Shown in pieces: positions 6,950-14,244 of a stretch of DNA of 15,257 nt. The notes beneath the pieces were generated by a model. The model worked only from the letters and a program-made list of their open reading frames with translations. It did not search any database and was not told the DNA's origin. The translations under genes and the position numbers were made by a program. The DNA is from Chloroflexota bacterium. Lineage in GTDB: Bacteria; Chloroflexota; Anaerolineae; Anaerolineales; DRMV01. The stretch covers positions 1 to 15,257 of the forward strand of contig JAADCW010000170.1 of NCBI GenBank assembly GCA_013154225.1. The letters run 5' to 3'. Position 1 is the first letter of the stretch; each line of letters opens with the position of its first letter.

Positions 6950-7366
6950 ATGACGATGACCGATCCCATTGCGGATATGTTGACGCGCATTCGCAACGCG
7001 CAAATGGCGGGGCATGCCCAGGTGGAAATGCCCAGTTCCAAAATGAAGGTGGCCATTGCCCGCATTCTCAAGGAAGAGGGCTACATTGAAGGCTACCAGG
7101 TAATCCAAGACAAAGACCGCCCCAGCCACAAAACGCTGCGGATTCGCCTGAAATACGTTGGGGAACGCCGCAATCGGCGCCCGGTGATTGAAGGCCTGGA
7201 GCGTGTGAGCAAGCCTGGCCGTCGGGTGTATGCCGGCAAGCGGGAACTGCCTTGGGTGCGTTCCGGCCTGGGCATTGCCATTGTGAGCACCCCCAAGGGT
7301 GTGATGACCAGCGAGCGAGCCCGCAAACTGGGTGTGGGCGGCGAAATCATCTGCAAAGTTTGGTAA
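6950..7366 (+). CDS. rpsH: 30S ribosomal protein S8 (uS8)
   Basis: This 138-residue protein is a little longer than E. coli S8 (130). S8 binds helix 21 of 16S rRNA and in E. coli represses spc-operon translation. The start [17 protein letters not shown] is diagnostic, as are [52 protein letters not shown] and the terminal [12 protein letters not shown] at 6941 is inside the GGAGGTGG Shine-Dalgarno (6937-6944), so ATG 6950 is chosen; ATG 6956 is a minor alternative. It is followed by an unusually long spacer (67 bases) with a hairpin before rplF. Confidence 0.97.
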   Translation: MTMTDPIADMLTRIRNAQMAGHAQVEMPSSKMKVAIARILKEEGYIEGYQVIQDKDRPSHKTLRIRLKYVGERRNRRPVIEGLERVSKPGRRVYAGKRELPWVRSGLGIAIVSTPKGVMTSERARKLGVGGEIICKVW

Positions 7367-7388
7367 ACATTCCACATTTCGGAACGAC

Positions 7389-7413
7389 CTGGCGCGCCCC
7401 GCGGCGACGCCAG
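7389..7413 (+). promoter_or_regulatory. GC-rich hairpin in the rpsH-rplF spacer
   Basis: CTGGCG (7389-7394) pairs perfectly with CGCCAG (7408-7413). The stem continues after a single bulged A with 7395-7398 pairing to 7403-7406, closing a 4-base loop: 10 pairs in total. It ends 6 bases before the AAAGGAGG ribosome binding site of rplF. No U tract follows, so it is not a standard terminator. It may influence rplF translation, mark an mRNA processing site, or be incidental in GC-rich sequence. Confidence 0.45.
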
Positions 7414-7433
7414 TGGCCGAAAGGAGGTTGAGC

Positions 7434-7988
7434 GTGTCTCGTATTGGACGGTTGCCCGTACCTGTGCCTGATAACGTGCAGGTAGAAATCAAGGGCTCGC
7501 ACGTCCGGGTGAAGGGCCCCAAGGGCGAATTGGCCCAGACCTTCCCCGCGGCGATGAAGATAACCTACAAACCCGAAGAGAAAGTCATCACCGTTGAGCG
7601 CCCGACGGACGAGCGCCAGCATCGGGCTTGGCACGGCATGACTCGCGCCCTCATCAACAACATGGTGGTGGGCGTGAGCCAAGGCTTTGAAAAGGTGCTG
7701 GAAGTTCACGGTGTGGGCTATCGGGCTGAAATGAAAGGTAAAGACCTGGTCTTGCATGTGGGCTTCTCCCACCCGGTCCAGGTCTCCCCGCCCGAAGGCA
7801 TTGAATTTGACGTGGACACCAAGTCCCGCCCGATGCGCATCATCGTCCGGGGTTACGACAAGCAAAAAGTCGGTCAGGTGGCCGCGGACATCCGCAAAGT
7901 GCGCCCGCCCGAACCCTACAAGGGCAAGGGTATCCGCTATGCGGGTGAACACGTCCGCCGTAAGGCCGGTAAGGCTGGTAAGGTGTAG
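7434..7988 (+). CDS. rplF: 50S ribosomal protein L6 (uL6)
   Basis: This 184-residue protein has the L6 two-domain length (about 176-185). L6 lies at the base of the L7/L12 stalk near the sarcin-ricin loop. The start [18 protein letters not shown] is typical. Further marks are [53 protein letters not shown] and the C-terminal signature [28 protein letters not shown]. The frame is open upstream to 7332, but GTG 7434 is the start: it gives the canonical N-terminus, and a strong AAAGGAGG ends 6 bases before it. Confidence 0.97.
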   Translation: MSRIGRLPVPVPDNVQVEIKGSHVRVKGPKGELAQTFPAAMKITYKPEEKVITVERPTDERQHRAWHGMTRALINNMVVGVSQGFEKVLEVHGVGYRAEMKGKDLVLHVGFSHPVQVSPPEGIEFDVDTKSRPMRIIVRGYDKQKVGQVAADIRKVRPPEPYKGKGIRYAGEHVRRKAGKAGKV

Positions 7989-8004
7989 TGGAGCGAGGTT
8001 GAAA

Positions 8005-8370
8005 ATGGCTAAGAAAACCCGACGAGAGGCACGAATTCGGCGCCACCTGCGGGTGCGCAAAAAGATCCACGGGACGCCTGAACGGCCGCGGTTGAATGTC
8101 TTTCGCAGTTTGGGGCACATCTATGCCCAGGTGATTGACGACGAAGCCGGCCACACCCTGGTTTCGGCTTCGACGATTGACAAGGAACTGCGGGCGCAGA
8201 TGGAAGGTCTGACCAAGACCGAGCAAGCGCGCCTGGTGGGCAAGACCATTGCCGAGCGCGCCCGCGCGGCGGGCATCACCGAAGTGGTGTTCGACCGGGG
8301 CGGCTACAAATACATTGGCCGAGTGAAGGCTCTGGCCGACGGCGCCCGCGAAGGCGGCCTGGAATTCTAA
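8005..8370 (+). CDS. rplR: 50S ribosomal protein L18 (uL18)
   Basis: This 121-residue protein matches L18 (about 117-122), which binds 5S rRNA together with L5 in the central protuberance. Typical segments are [40 protein letters not shown] (about residues 24-48), the helix with [14 protein letters not shown], and [28 protein letters not shown] at the end. The frame is open well upstream inside rplF, but the ATG at 8005 is supported by GAGGT at 7995-7999 and by the family N-terminus. It lies 16 bases after rplF and 15 before rpsE. Confidence 0.97.
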   Translation: MAKKTRREARIRRHLRVRKKIHGTPERPRLNVFRSLGHIYAQVIDDEAGHTLVSASTIDKELRAQMEGLTKTEQARLVGKTIAERARAAGITEVVFDRGGYKYIGRVKALADGAREGGLEF

Positions 8371-8385
8371 GGCGAGGAGAACGCT

Positions 8386-8925
8386 ATGGCTCAGTATCAA
8401 CCTGCTGTACAGGCAGAAGACGAACTGGAAGAGCGCACCGTTGAAATCGCCCGCGTGGCGAAGGTGGTGAAAGGCGGTCGGCGGTTTACGTTCCGTGCCA
8501 CAGTGGTGGTCGGCGACCGCCGCGGCCGCGTGGGTGTTGGCGTGGGCAAGGCCGGCGCAGTGCCCGACGCGGTGCGGAAAGCCTCGGAGCGCGCCCGCCG
8601 GAACCTGAAAAAGGTCAACCTGTATGACACCACCATCCCGCACGAAGTGATTGGCGAGGTGGGCGGTGCTCGGGTGCTGCTGAAGCCGGCTTCCCCCGGT
8701 ACGGGCGTGATCGCCGGTGGCGGCGTGCGCGCCGTGCTGGAAGCGGCTGGCGTGCGCGACATCCTCACCAAATCCCTGGGAAGCAACAACCTGCTCAACG
8801 TGGTCAAGGCCACCATGCAGGCCTTGGAGCAACTCAGGTCGGTGGAAGAAGTGGCAGCCGAGCGTGGTAAGAACCCCGAAGACGTGTTGCCCTTCTGGGA
8901 CCGGAGGAAGAAGCGCCATGACTAA
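8386..8925 (+). CDS. rpsE: 30S ribosomal protein S5 (uS5)
   Basis: This 179-residue protein is typical of S5 (about 165-180), which contributes to mRNA unwinding at the 30S entry site and to decoding fidelity. After a variable acidic N-terminus of about 20 residues come [18 protein letters not shown], the [20 protein letters not shown] segment (double-stranded-RNA-binding-like domain), then [40 protein letters not shown] and [14 protein letters not shown]. The Shine-Dalgarno GAGGAG precedes the ATG. The last 8 bases overlap the start of rpmD, so reinitiation or coupling is likely. Confidence 0.98.
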   Translation: MAQYQPAVQAEDELEERTVEIARVAKVVKGGRRFTFRATVVVGDRRGRVGVGVGKAGAVPDAVRKASERARRNLKKVNLYDTTIPHEVIGEVGGARVLLKPASPGTGVIAGGGVRAVLEAAGVRDILTKSLGSNNLLNVVKATMQALEQLRSVEEVAAERGKNPEDVLPFWDRRKKRHD

Positions 8926-9106
8926 GAAAACTCTGCGCATTACCTTGGTGAAAAGCCCCATTGGGTATTCCAAGCGCCAAAAGGGTACCCTGCGGGCGTT
9001 GGGATTGCGCCGTATGAACCAGACGGTGGAACACGAGGACACCCCGGTTATTCGGGGGATGGTCGCGAAAGTGCGCCATTTGGTCCGCGTGGAGGAGAGT
9101 GCGTAG
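8918..9106 (+). CDS. rpmD: 50S ribosomal protein L30 (uL30)
   Basis: This 62-residue protein is the usual size for bacterial L30 (about 59-62). The family core is visible: [32 protein letters not shown], then [21 protein letters not shown]30 binds 23S rRNA at the side of the 50S subunit; it is absent in some lineages but retained here. The start ATG lies 8 bases before the end of rpsE in another frame, with CCGGAGGAAG upstream as ribosome binding site inside rpsE. The frame is open far upstream, but only as a shadow of rpsE. rplO follows after 2 bases. Confidence 0.96.
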   Translation: MTKKTLRITLVKSPIGYSKRQKGTLRALGLRRMNQTVEHEDTPVIRGMVAKVRHLVRVEESA

Positions 9107-9108
9107 CC

Positions 9109-9558
9109 ATGAAACTGCATGATTTGCGACCCAACCGTGGTGCCAAGAAATCGCGCAAGCGTGTTGGCCGTGGTATTGCCGCGGGCCAGGGTAAAACCGC
9201 TGGTCGCGGTACCAAGGGCCAGGGCGCGCGCGCGGGTGGCGGCACCCGGCTGTATCACCAGGGCGGCAACCTGCCTTTCTTCCGCCGCCTGCCCTTCAAG
9301 CGCGGTTTCACCCCCATCAACCGCGTGGAATACAACGAGGTCAACCTGGAGCGTTTGGCCGACTTCCCCGCCGAGAGCGAAGTGACCCCCGAAGTGTTGG
9401 CCGACCTGGGCATCATCAGCGAACCGAAGAAGCCGGTGGTTATCCTCGGCTGTGGTGAAATTACGGTGCCGCTGAAGGTCAAGGTGCATCGTATTTCCAA
9501 GAGCGCCCGGGCAAAGATCGAAGCCGCGGGCGGCTCGGTGGAAATCATCGAACTCTGA
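9109..9558 (+). CDS. rplO: 50S ribosomal protein L15 (uL15)
   Basis: This 149-residue protein matches L15 (about 144-150), a late 50S assembly protein contacting many 23S rRNA domains. The N-terminal extension is rich in Gly, Lys and Arg (KLHDLRPNRGAKKSRKRVGRG, then GKTAGRGTKGQGARAGG). This is followed by LPFFRRLPFKRGF and the C-terminal globular fold with PVVILGCGEITVPLKVKVHRISKSARAKIEAAGG, the L15/L27e signature. It starts 2 bases after rpmD with GGAGGAGAG in the rpmD tail. It sits directly before secY, the canonical order. Confidence 0.98.
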   Translation: MKLHDLRPNRGAKKSRKRVGRGIAAGQGKTAGRGTKGQGARAGGGTRLYHQGGNLPFFRRLPFKRGFTPINRVEYNEVNLERLADFPAESEVTPEVLADLGIISEPKKPVVILGCGEITVPLKVKVHRISKSARAKIEAAGGSVEIIEL

Positions 9559-9593
9559 GCCCCAGGGCGACCCCTCTGTAAAAGGAGCCTCGC

Positions 9594-10943
9594 ATGAAGC
9601 GTTCGGCTTGGCGCTATTTATGGATGGCACCCGACATCCGCCGCAAGTTGCTCATCACTTTGGGCATCTTGCTCATCTACCGCCTGGCAGCCCATGTGCC
9701 TGTGCCGGGGGTAAACCACGACGTGTTGAAGCAAATCCTCAACGCGGGTGGTGCCCAAGGCGCTTTCGTGGGGCTGTTGGACATGCTCTCGGGCGGTACG
9801 GTGTCCCAATTTTCTGTGCTGGCGATGGGGGTGTACCCCTACATCACCGCGCAGATTATTTTGCAGATTTTGGTGCCCATCATCCCTTCGTGGAAAGCCC
9901 GTATGGAAGAGGACCCGCGCGAAGGCCAGAAATGGATGGAGCGCTGGACCTATATCCTCGCTATCCCGATGGCTGCTTTGCAGGCGGTGGGGCAAATTAG
10001 CCTCTTTTCCGCGTTTGCAGGTGGTCAGCAAGTGTTGCGCAACTACGGTTGGAGCGGCGCGAACCTGCTGCCGACCATTACCGTGATCTTGGCCATGACC
10101 GCGGGTACCATGTTTGCCATTTGGCTGGGCGAACTCATCTCGGAATATGGCCTGCGCAACCAGGGCCTTTCCCTCATCATCTTCGCCGGTATCGTTGCCC
10201 GGATGCCTGCCAACTTTGCCCGTTTGATGGCCGATGAACAGCACCGATGGGCTTACCTCATCATCTCCATCATCGTGACTGTGGCCACCATCTTCCTGAT
10301 TGTGTACGTCCAACAGGGGCGGCGCAATGTGCCGGTGATGTATCCTGGCCGGCGCATCGGCACCCGGATGTCCATGCCGGTGAAGGGCACCTTTCCTCTG
10401 ATGGTCAACATGGCCGGCATGATCCCCTTGATCTTTGCGCAGTCGCTTCTGGCCCTGCCAGGGATCATCGCAGGCTTTTTCCTGGATTCGAGCACGCCTT
10501 GGCTTGCCGATTTGGCGAGTTCCATGCAGCGCATCTTCGCGCCTACCAGTGGTTGGTATTGGCTGACCTACTTCCTGATGGTGGTGCTGTTTACCTTCTT
10601 CTACACCGACGTGCTTTTCATGCAGCAGAACTATGGCGAGCAGTTGAAGCGCGCGGGCGCGAAAATTCCTGGTGTGCCGCCGGGTGAGAAGACCCAGCAA
10701 TACCTGATGAGCGTGTTGCGGCGCATTACCTTGCCGGGCGCGTTGTTCTTGGGCTTTGTGGCTGTGTTGCCCTACCTGCTCACCTTGCTGGTGCCTGGGC
10801 TCGCGGCTGCAGGGCAATCTGGTTTGCTGCTGATTTCTTCTGCCGGCTTGCTCATCGTGGTCGGTGTGGTGCGAGACGTTTTCTTCTTCATCGACGCGGA
10901 ACTGCGCCTGCACGGTTATACAGATACGTTGTTGGTCCGGTAA
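9594..10943 (+). CDS. secY: Protein translocase subunit SecY
   Basis: This 449-residue polytopic protein is the pore of the SecYEG channel in the cytoplasmic membrane. Roughly ten hydrophobic segments are visible, near residues 19-36, 73-97, 118-140, 158-178, 190-205, 219-240, 268-296, 322-345, 378-400 and 408-430. The plug region lies after TM1 (GLLDMLSGG, 60-68). SecY motifs include GVYPYITAQIILQIL, QGLSLIIFAGI, PLMVNMAGMIPLIFAQSLL and FFYTDVLFMQQNYGEQLKRAG. In the C5 cytosolic loop, where E. coli SecY has GIRPGE, this protein reads GVPPGE (360-365), so the usually conserved arginine is proline. AAAGGAG lies 6 bases before the ATG. It is 35 bases downstream of rplO. Confidence 0.98.
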   Translation: MKRSAWRYLWMAPDIRRKLLITLGILLIYRLAAHVPVPGVNHDVLKQILNAGGAQGAFVGLLDMLSGGTVSQFSVLAMGVYPYITAQIILQILVPIIPSWKARMEEDPREGQKWMERWTYILAIPMAALQAVGQISLFSAFAGGQQVLRNYGWSGANLLPTITVILAMTAGTMFAIWLGELISEYGLRNQGLSLIIFAGIVARMPANFARLMADEQHRWAYLIISIIVTVATIFLIVYVQQGRRNVPVMYPGRRIGTRMSMPVKGTFPLMVNMAGMIPLIFAQSLLALPGIIAGFFLDSSTPWLADLASSMQRIFAPTSGWYWLTYFLMVVLFTFFYTDVLFMQQNYGEQLKRAGAKIPGVPPGEKTQQYLMSVLRRITLPGALFLGFVAVLPYLLTLLVPGLAAAGQSGLLLISSAGLLIVVGVVRDVFFFIDAELRLHGYTDTLLVR

Positions 10944-11014
10944 CGGGCTGAAGTGTTGTTCGCAAAAAGGTCGGGCAAGACGACCGGCCGCCCCTGTTAC
11001 CCTGGAGGTTCGTC

Positions 11015-11680
11015 GTGTCGGTGTTCATCGTGCTCTTGGGCGCGCCTGGCGCGGGTAAAGGAACCCAAGCCAAGATCCTCTCGCAGAAGACGGGCTTGCC
11101 CCAAATCTCCACGGGAGACATCTTCCGTGAGCACCTGAAAAACCAAACCGAACTGGGCAAACTCGCTCAGCAATACATGAGCAAGGGCGAACTGGTGCCC
11201 GACGACGTCACGGTAGCGATGGTGCGCGAGCGCCTTTCGCGGCCGGATTGCAAACGGGGCGCTATCTTGGATGGCTTCCCGCGCACACCGGCTCAGGCCG
11301 AAGCCCTGGATGTCATGTTGGCAGAGATGGGCGGCAAGGTCGGCGTGGTGCCCTTCATCAAAGTGCCCGAAGACGAACTGGTTGAACGGCTTTCTGGCCG
11401 GCTGATTTGCCGGGCTCAAGGCCATATCTTTCACAAGAAATTCAATCCGCCCAAAGTGCCGGGCATCTGCGACTACGATGGCTCGGAACTTTACCAACGG
11501 GAAGACGACCGCCCAGAGGTGGTGCGCAACCGCATCCGAGTGTATCTGGAGCAGACTATGCCGCTGGTGTCCTACTATCGTGAAAAGGGCGTGCTGGTCG
11601 AGATTGACGGCACCCAGCCCATTGAAAAGGTCACCGAAGCCATTTGGGCGGCACTTCCTGAGGAAGTCAAACACGCATGA
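11015..11680 (+). CDS. adk: Adenylate kinase (long form with LID domain)
   Basis: This 221-residue enzyme interconverts ATP + AMP and two ADP in the cytosol. The P-loop GAPGAGKGT is at residues 9-17, the AMP-binding STGDIFR at 32-38, the DGFPRT segment at 86-91, and the LID domain at about 126-164, ending in YQREDD. The LID carries C132, Q135, C152 and D155 at the four positions that hold zinc ligands or a polar network in this family. It is thus neither the full Cys4 type nor the E. coli His/Ser/Asp/Thr type; H137 may substitute. The start is GTG with TGGAGG 6 bases upstream; GTG 11021 is a weaker alternative. It overlaps map by 4 bases. Confidence 0.97.
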   Translation: MSVFIVLLGAPGAGKGTQAKILSQKTGLPQISTGDIFREHLKNQTELGKLAQQYMSKGELVPDDVTVAMVRERLSRPDCKRGAILDGFPRTPAQAEALDVMLAEMGGKVGVVPFIKVPEDELVERLSGRLICRAQGHIFHKKFNPPKVPGICDYDGSELYQREDDRPEVVRNRIRVYLEQTMPLVSYYREKGVLVEIDGTQPIEKVTEAIWAALPEEVKHA

Positions 11681-12450
11681 GTTGGGACCGGCAAATCATC
11701 CTTAAAAGCCCGAAAGAGATCGCGATCATGCGGGAAGCCGGGCGCATCAACGCCCTGGCCCTGCAAGCGGTACGGGAAGCGGCCCGACCTGGCATCAGCA
11801 CCGCGGAATTAGACGCCATCGCGGAAGAAGTCATCCGCAGCCACGGCGCGGTGCCGGCCTTCAAGGGCTATCCGGGCCCATACCCGTACCCCGCGACCAT
11901 CACGGCCAGCATCAACGACGAGTTGGTGCACGGTATTCCAAGCGAAAAACGTCGCTTGCGAGAAGGCGACATCGTTTCGATCGATTGTGGCACGATTTAC
12001 AAAGGTTATGTAGCGGATTCGGCGTTCACCATGGGCATAGGGAAAATCTCTCCTGAAGCCCAGCGGTTGCTGGAGGTGACCGAGCGCGCGCTGTATGTCG
12101 GCATTGACAAACTGCGCGCAGGCAACCGTGTTGGGGATGTCTCCGCGGCAATCCAGCACTATGTGGAATCGCACGGTTACCATGTGACCCGCGAATACAC
12201 CGGCCACGGCGTAGGGCGCGAAATGCACGAAGGCCCTTCAGTGCCCAACTACGGGCTGCCGGGGCGTGGGGTGATGCTGCGGGTGGGCATGGTCATCGCG
12301 CTGGAACCCATGGTGTTGGTGGGCACCCCCAAAACCCGCGTGTTGCCTGATAGGTGGACGGTGGCCTCGGCCGATGGCAGCCTCACCGCCCACTTTGAGC
12401 ATTCGGTCGCCATTACCGAGGATGGCCCGGTCATCCTCACTGTGGTTTGA
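11677..12450 (+). CDS. map: Methionine aminopeptidase, type I
   Basis: This 257-residue enzyme removes the initiator methionine from nascent proteins at the ribosome. It shows the pita-bread fold signature with the five expected metal ligands: D103 and D114 (SIDCGTIYKGYVADSAFT), H177 (GHGVGREMHEGPSVPN), E210 (ALEPMV) and E241 (FEHSVAITEDG). The conserved H85 lies in ELVHGIP. It has no N-terminal zinc-finger or SH3 extension and no insertion, so it is the short type Ia form. It overlaps adk by ATGA, implying coupled expression. infA, which often follows map, is not found here; the next gene is rpmJ after 113 bases. Confidence 0.98.
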   Translation: MSWDRQIILKSPKEIAIMREAGRINALALQAVREAARPGISTAELDAIAEEVIRSHGAVPAFKGYPGPYPYPATITASINDELVHGIPSEKRRLREGDIVSIDCGTIYKGYVADSAFTMGIGKISPEAQRLLEVTERALYVGIDKLRAGNRVGDVSAAIQHYVESHGYHVTREYTGHGVGREMHEGPSVPNYGLPGRGVMLRVGMVIALEPMVLVGTPKTRVLPDRWTVASADGSLTAHFEHSVAITEDGPVILTVV

Positions 12451-12489
12451 AAGGCTGCCACCCCCGGAAAAGTGAAAACGACGACACTC

Positions 12490-12518
12490 TGGACGAGAGA
12501 GAAAGTGCCTGGTATAAT
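12490..12518 (+). promoter_or_regulatory. Strong sigma70-type promoter with extended -10, upstream of rpmJ (alpha operon)
   Basis: A perfect TATAAT lies at 12513-12518, preceded by TGG so that the extended -10 TGNTATAAT is complete. A -35 box TGGACG (12490-12495, 4/6) is at the optimal 17-base spacing. Transcription would begin around 12524-12526, giving a leader of about 40 nt before rpmJ. This is the best promoter match I found between genes in the window and suggests that rpmJ-rpsM-rpsK-rpsD-rpoA-rplQ can be transcribed separately from the spc block. Confidence 0.8.
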
Positions 12519-12563
12519 CTAAACTTTGCTGGGCACGAATCGAGGACGTAAGGAGAGCAAACC

Positions 12564-12677
12564 ATGAAAGTATCTGCGTCGGTAAAAAAGCGCTGCTCCA
12601 AATGCAAAATTGTGCGGCGCAAAGGGCGGGTCTACGTGATCTGCGAAAATCCTAAACACAAACAGCGACAGGGGTAG
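12564..12677 (+). CDS. rpmJ: 50S ribosomal protein L36 (bL36), zinc form
   Basis: This 37-residue protein has the standard length of the small L36. It reads [19 protein letters not shown] at the start and ends in NPKHKQRQG. The zinc ligands C11, C14, C27 and H32 are all present, so it is the C+ type. L36 binds 23S rRNA near the L7/L12 stalk base. The ribosome binding site TAAGGAGA precedes the ATG. It is the first gene after the alpha-operon promoter, and rpsM follows only 4 bases later. In many bacteria infA lies immediately upstream; here that slot holds only the promoter region. Confidence 0.97.
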   Translation: MKVSASVKKRCSKCKIVRRKGRVYVICENPKHKQRQG

Positions 12678-12681
12678 TACG

Positions 12682-13071
12682 ATGGCGCGTATTGAAGGCG
12701 TTGATTTACCACGAAACAAACGCATTGAGATTGCCCTGACCTACATCTATGGCATTGGCCGGTCGCGGGCAAAAGAGATCTTGGCCGCCACGCAGGTAAA
12801 CCCCGACACGCGGGTGAAAGACCTAACCGACGAGGAAATCGCCCGCTTGCGTGAGTTTATCAGCAGCAACTACAAAGTCGAAGGCGACCTGCGCCGCGAG
12901 GTGCAGATGAACATCAAGCGCCTGATCGAGATTGGTAGTTATCGGGGTTTGCGCCATCGCATGGGCTTGCCTGTGCGCGGGCAGCGTACCCGCACCAACG
13001 CGCGCACCCGCAAAGGCCCCAAGAAGACGGTGGCCGGACGTGGTCGCCGCCGCGGCGCCAAGAAGAAGTAA
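12682..13071 (+). CDS. rpsM: 30S ribosomal protein S13 (uS13)
   Basis: This 129-residue protein is slightly longer than E. coli S13 (118) owing to a basic tail. S13 forms intersubunit bridges from the 30S head and touches the P-site tRNA. The start [29 protein letters not shown] contains the helix-hairpin-helix-like region. The middle shows [40 protein letters not shown] (about residues 73-112), the strongest family signature. The C-terminus is rich in Arg, Lys and Gly. The Shine-Dalgarno is AGGGGT in the end of rpmJ. It is followed by a 66-base spacer before rpsK. Confidence 0.98.
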   Translation: MARIEGVDLPRNKRIEIALTYIYGIGRSRAKEILAATQVNPDTRVKDLTDEEIARLREFISSNYKVEGDLRREVQMNIKRLIEIGSYRGLRHRMGLPVRGQRTRTNARTRKGPKKTVAGRGRRRGAKKK

Positions 13072-13088
13072 ATCGTGACCTGTGGGCG

Positions 13089-13103
13089 CGCGGCTTTCCC
13101 GCG
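13089..13103 (+). other. Short GC hairpin in the rpsM-rpsK spacer
   Basis: CGCGG (13089-13093) and CCGCG (13099-13103) can pair around a 5-base loop CTTTC. It lies in the 66-base gap between rpsM and rpsK, longer than most gaps here. Five GC pairs with no U tract is weak evidence, and in GC-rich sequence it could be chance. No promoter was seen in this gap. Confidence 0.25.
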
Positions 13104-13137
13104 GCTCATGCCAGTTTGAATAGGAGAAGTGAGGTCT

Positions 13138-13539
13138 ATGGCGAGGAATACTCGTTCCCGACGGCGCAGCAGCGCCAAAAAAGTCAAGCGGCATCTGCCC
13201 CGTGGGCATGTGCATATTCATGCCACGTTCAATAACACGATTATTACTGTGACCGATGAGCACGGCAACGTGGTCACCTGGGCCAGCGGTGGCACCGCGG
13301 GCTTCAAAGGCTCGCGCAAAAGCACGCCGTTTGCTGCCCGCTTGGCCACCGAACAGGCTGTCAAGGCCGCAATGGATATGGGGATGCGCGAAGCGCATGT
13401 CTTCGTCAAAGGCCCCGGCCCCGGCCGCGACGCCTCGTTGCGCGCGCTGATCGCTATGGGCTTGAAAATTCTCTCCATTTCCGACGTCACCCCCGTGCCC
13501 CATAACGGTTGCCGCCCGCCAAAGAAGCGGCGCGTCTAA
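13138..13539 (+). CDS. rpsK: 30S ribosomal protein S11 (uS11)
   Basis: This 133-residue protein matches S11 (about 127-133), which lies on the 30S platform and helps form the mRNA exit region. After a basic N-terminus come [46 protein letters not shown] (about residues 23-68), then [13 protein letters not shown] and the end signature [20 protein letters not shown]. An upstream in-frame GTG at 13129 is rejected because AGGAG (13122-13126) is only 2 bases from it. For ATG 13138 that same AGGAG is 11 bases away, a little long; a second GAGGT at 13131-13135 is too close to act. Confidence 0.98.
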   Translation: MARNTRSRRRSSAKKVKRHLPRGHVHIHATFNNTIITVTDEHGNVVTWASGGTAGFKGSRKSTPFAARLATEQAVKAAMDMGMREAHVFVKGPGPGRDASLRALIAMGLKILSISDVTPVPHNGCRPPKKRRV

Positions 13540-13566
13540 ATTCTGGGGATTGATTGAGGTAGATCT

Positions 13567-14208
13567 ATGGCTAAGTATCTGGGACCCGTTTGCAAACTCT
13601 GTCGCCGTGAAGGCGAAAAGTTGTTCCTCAAGGGAGAGAAGTGCTTCACCAGCAAGTGCCCGATGGAGCGCCATCCCTACCCGCCCGGTGAACACGGGCG
13701 TATGGCGCGCTTTAGCCGCCGGCGTGAATCCGACTACGCCAAGCAGTTGCGCGCCAAGCAGCGTGCCCGCCGCATCTACGGCGTCTTGGAGCGCCAGTTC
13801 CGCCGCTACTACGAAGTGGCCCTTCAGCGCCGTGGTATGACCGGCTTGAACTTGCTCCAAATTCTCGAATCGCGGCTCGACAACGTGGTTTACCGCCTGG
13901 GCTTTGCCCGCAGCCGCGCCGAAGCCCGCTTGCTGGTCACCCACGGCCATTTCACCGTCAACGGGCGGCGGGTGGATGTCCCCTCGATGTTGCTTCGCCC
14001 CGGCGACGTGGTGGCCGTCCGGCCTGAATCGCGACGCCGCAGTTTCTTCAAACAGGTGCTGCCCGAGTGGGCCGAAAAGCAAGCCCCGCCCGCCTGGCTC
14101 AGCCGAGACCTGGAAGCCCTCTCCGGTCGGGTGGAGCGGATGCCCGAACGCGGCGAAATTGACAGCAACATCAACGAGCAATTGATCGTGGAATACTACT
14201 CGCGCTAA
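13567..14208 (+). CDS. rpsD: 30S ribosomal protein S4 (uS4), zinc form
   Basis: This 213-residue protein matches S4 (about 200-210), a primary 16S rRNA binder, mRNA-entry protein and, in E. coli and Bacillus, an autoregulator. The N-terminus carries a four-cysteine zinc site C9, C12, C26, C31 (C+ type). The S4 RNA-binding domain lies around residues 105-155 with [30 protein letters not shown] and [13 protein letters not shown]. The C-terminus ends in [12 protein letters not shown], as usual. GAGGT at 13556-13560 precedes the ATG. It sits between rpsK and rpoA; no E. coli-like S4 pseudoknot target was recognised upstream. Confidence 0.98.
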   Translation: MAKYLGPVCKLCRREGEKLFLKGEKCFTSKCPMERHPYPPGEHGRMARFSRRRESDYAKQLRAKQRARRIYGVLERQFRRYYEVALQRRGMTGLNLLQILESRLDNVVYRLGFARSRAEARLLVTHGHFTVNGRRVDVPSMLLRPGDVVAVRPESRRRSFFKQVLPEWAEKQAPPAWLSRDLEALSGRVERMPERGEIDSNINEQLIVEYYSR

Positions 14209-14244
14209 TGCTTTGGGTTTTAGCGCCCAGGGAAGGGGTGAACA

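Noticed and set aside
7840..9630. 596-codon open frame on the minus strand across rplF-secY
   Set aside because: Same explanation: it is antisense to L6, L18, S5, L30 and L15, with low-complexity composition and no family resemblance.
9618..10913. 431-codon open frame opposite secY
   Set aside because: The product is strongly His/Gln/Arg-rich, the expected complement of a hydrophobic membrane-protein gene, so it is a shadow.
10969..10985. Hairpin GGTCG/CGACC in the secY-adk spacer
   Set aside because: Only five pairs around a 7-base loop with no U tract. It is too weak to separate from chance, and no promoter boxes were seen in the 71-base gap.
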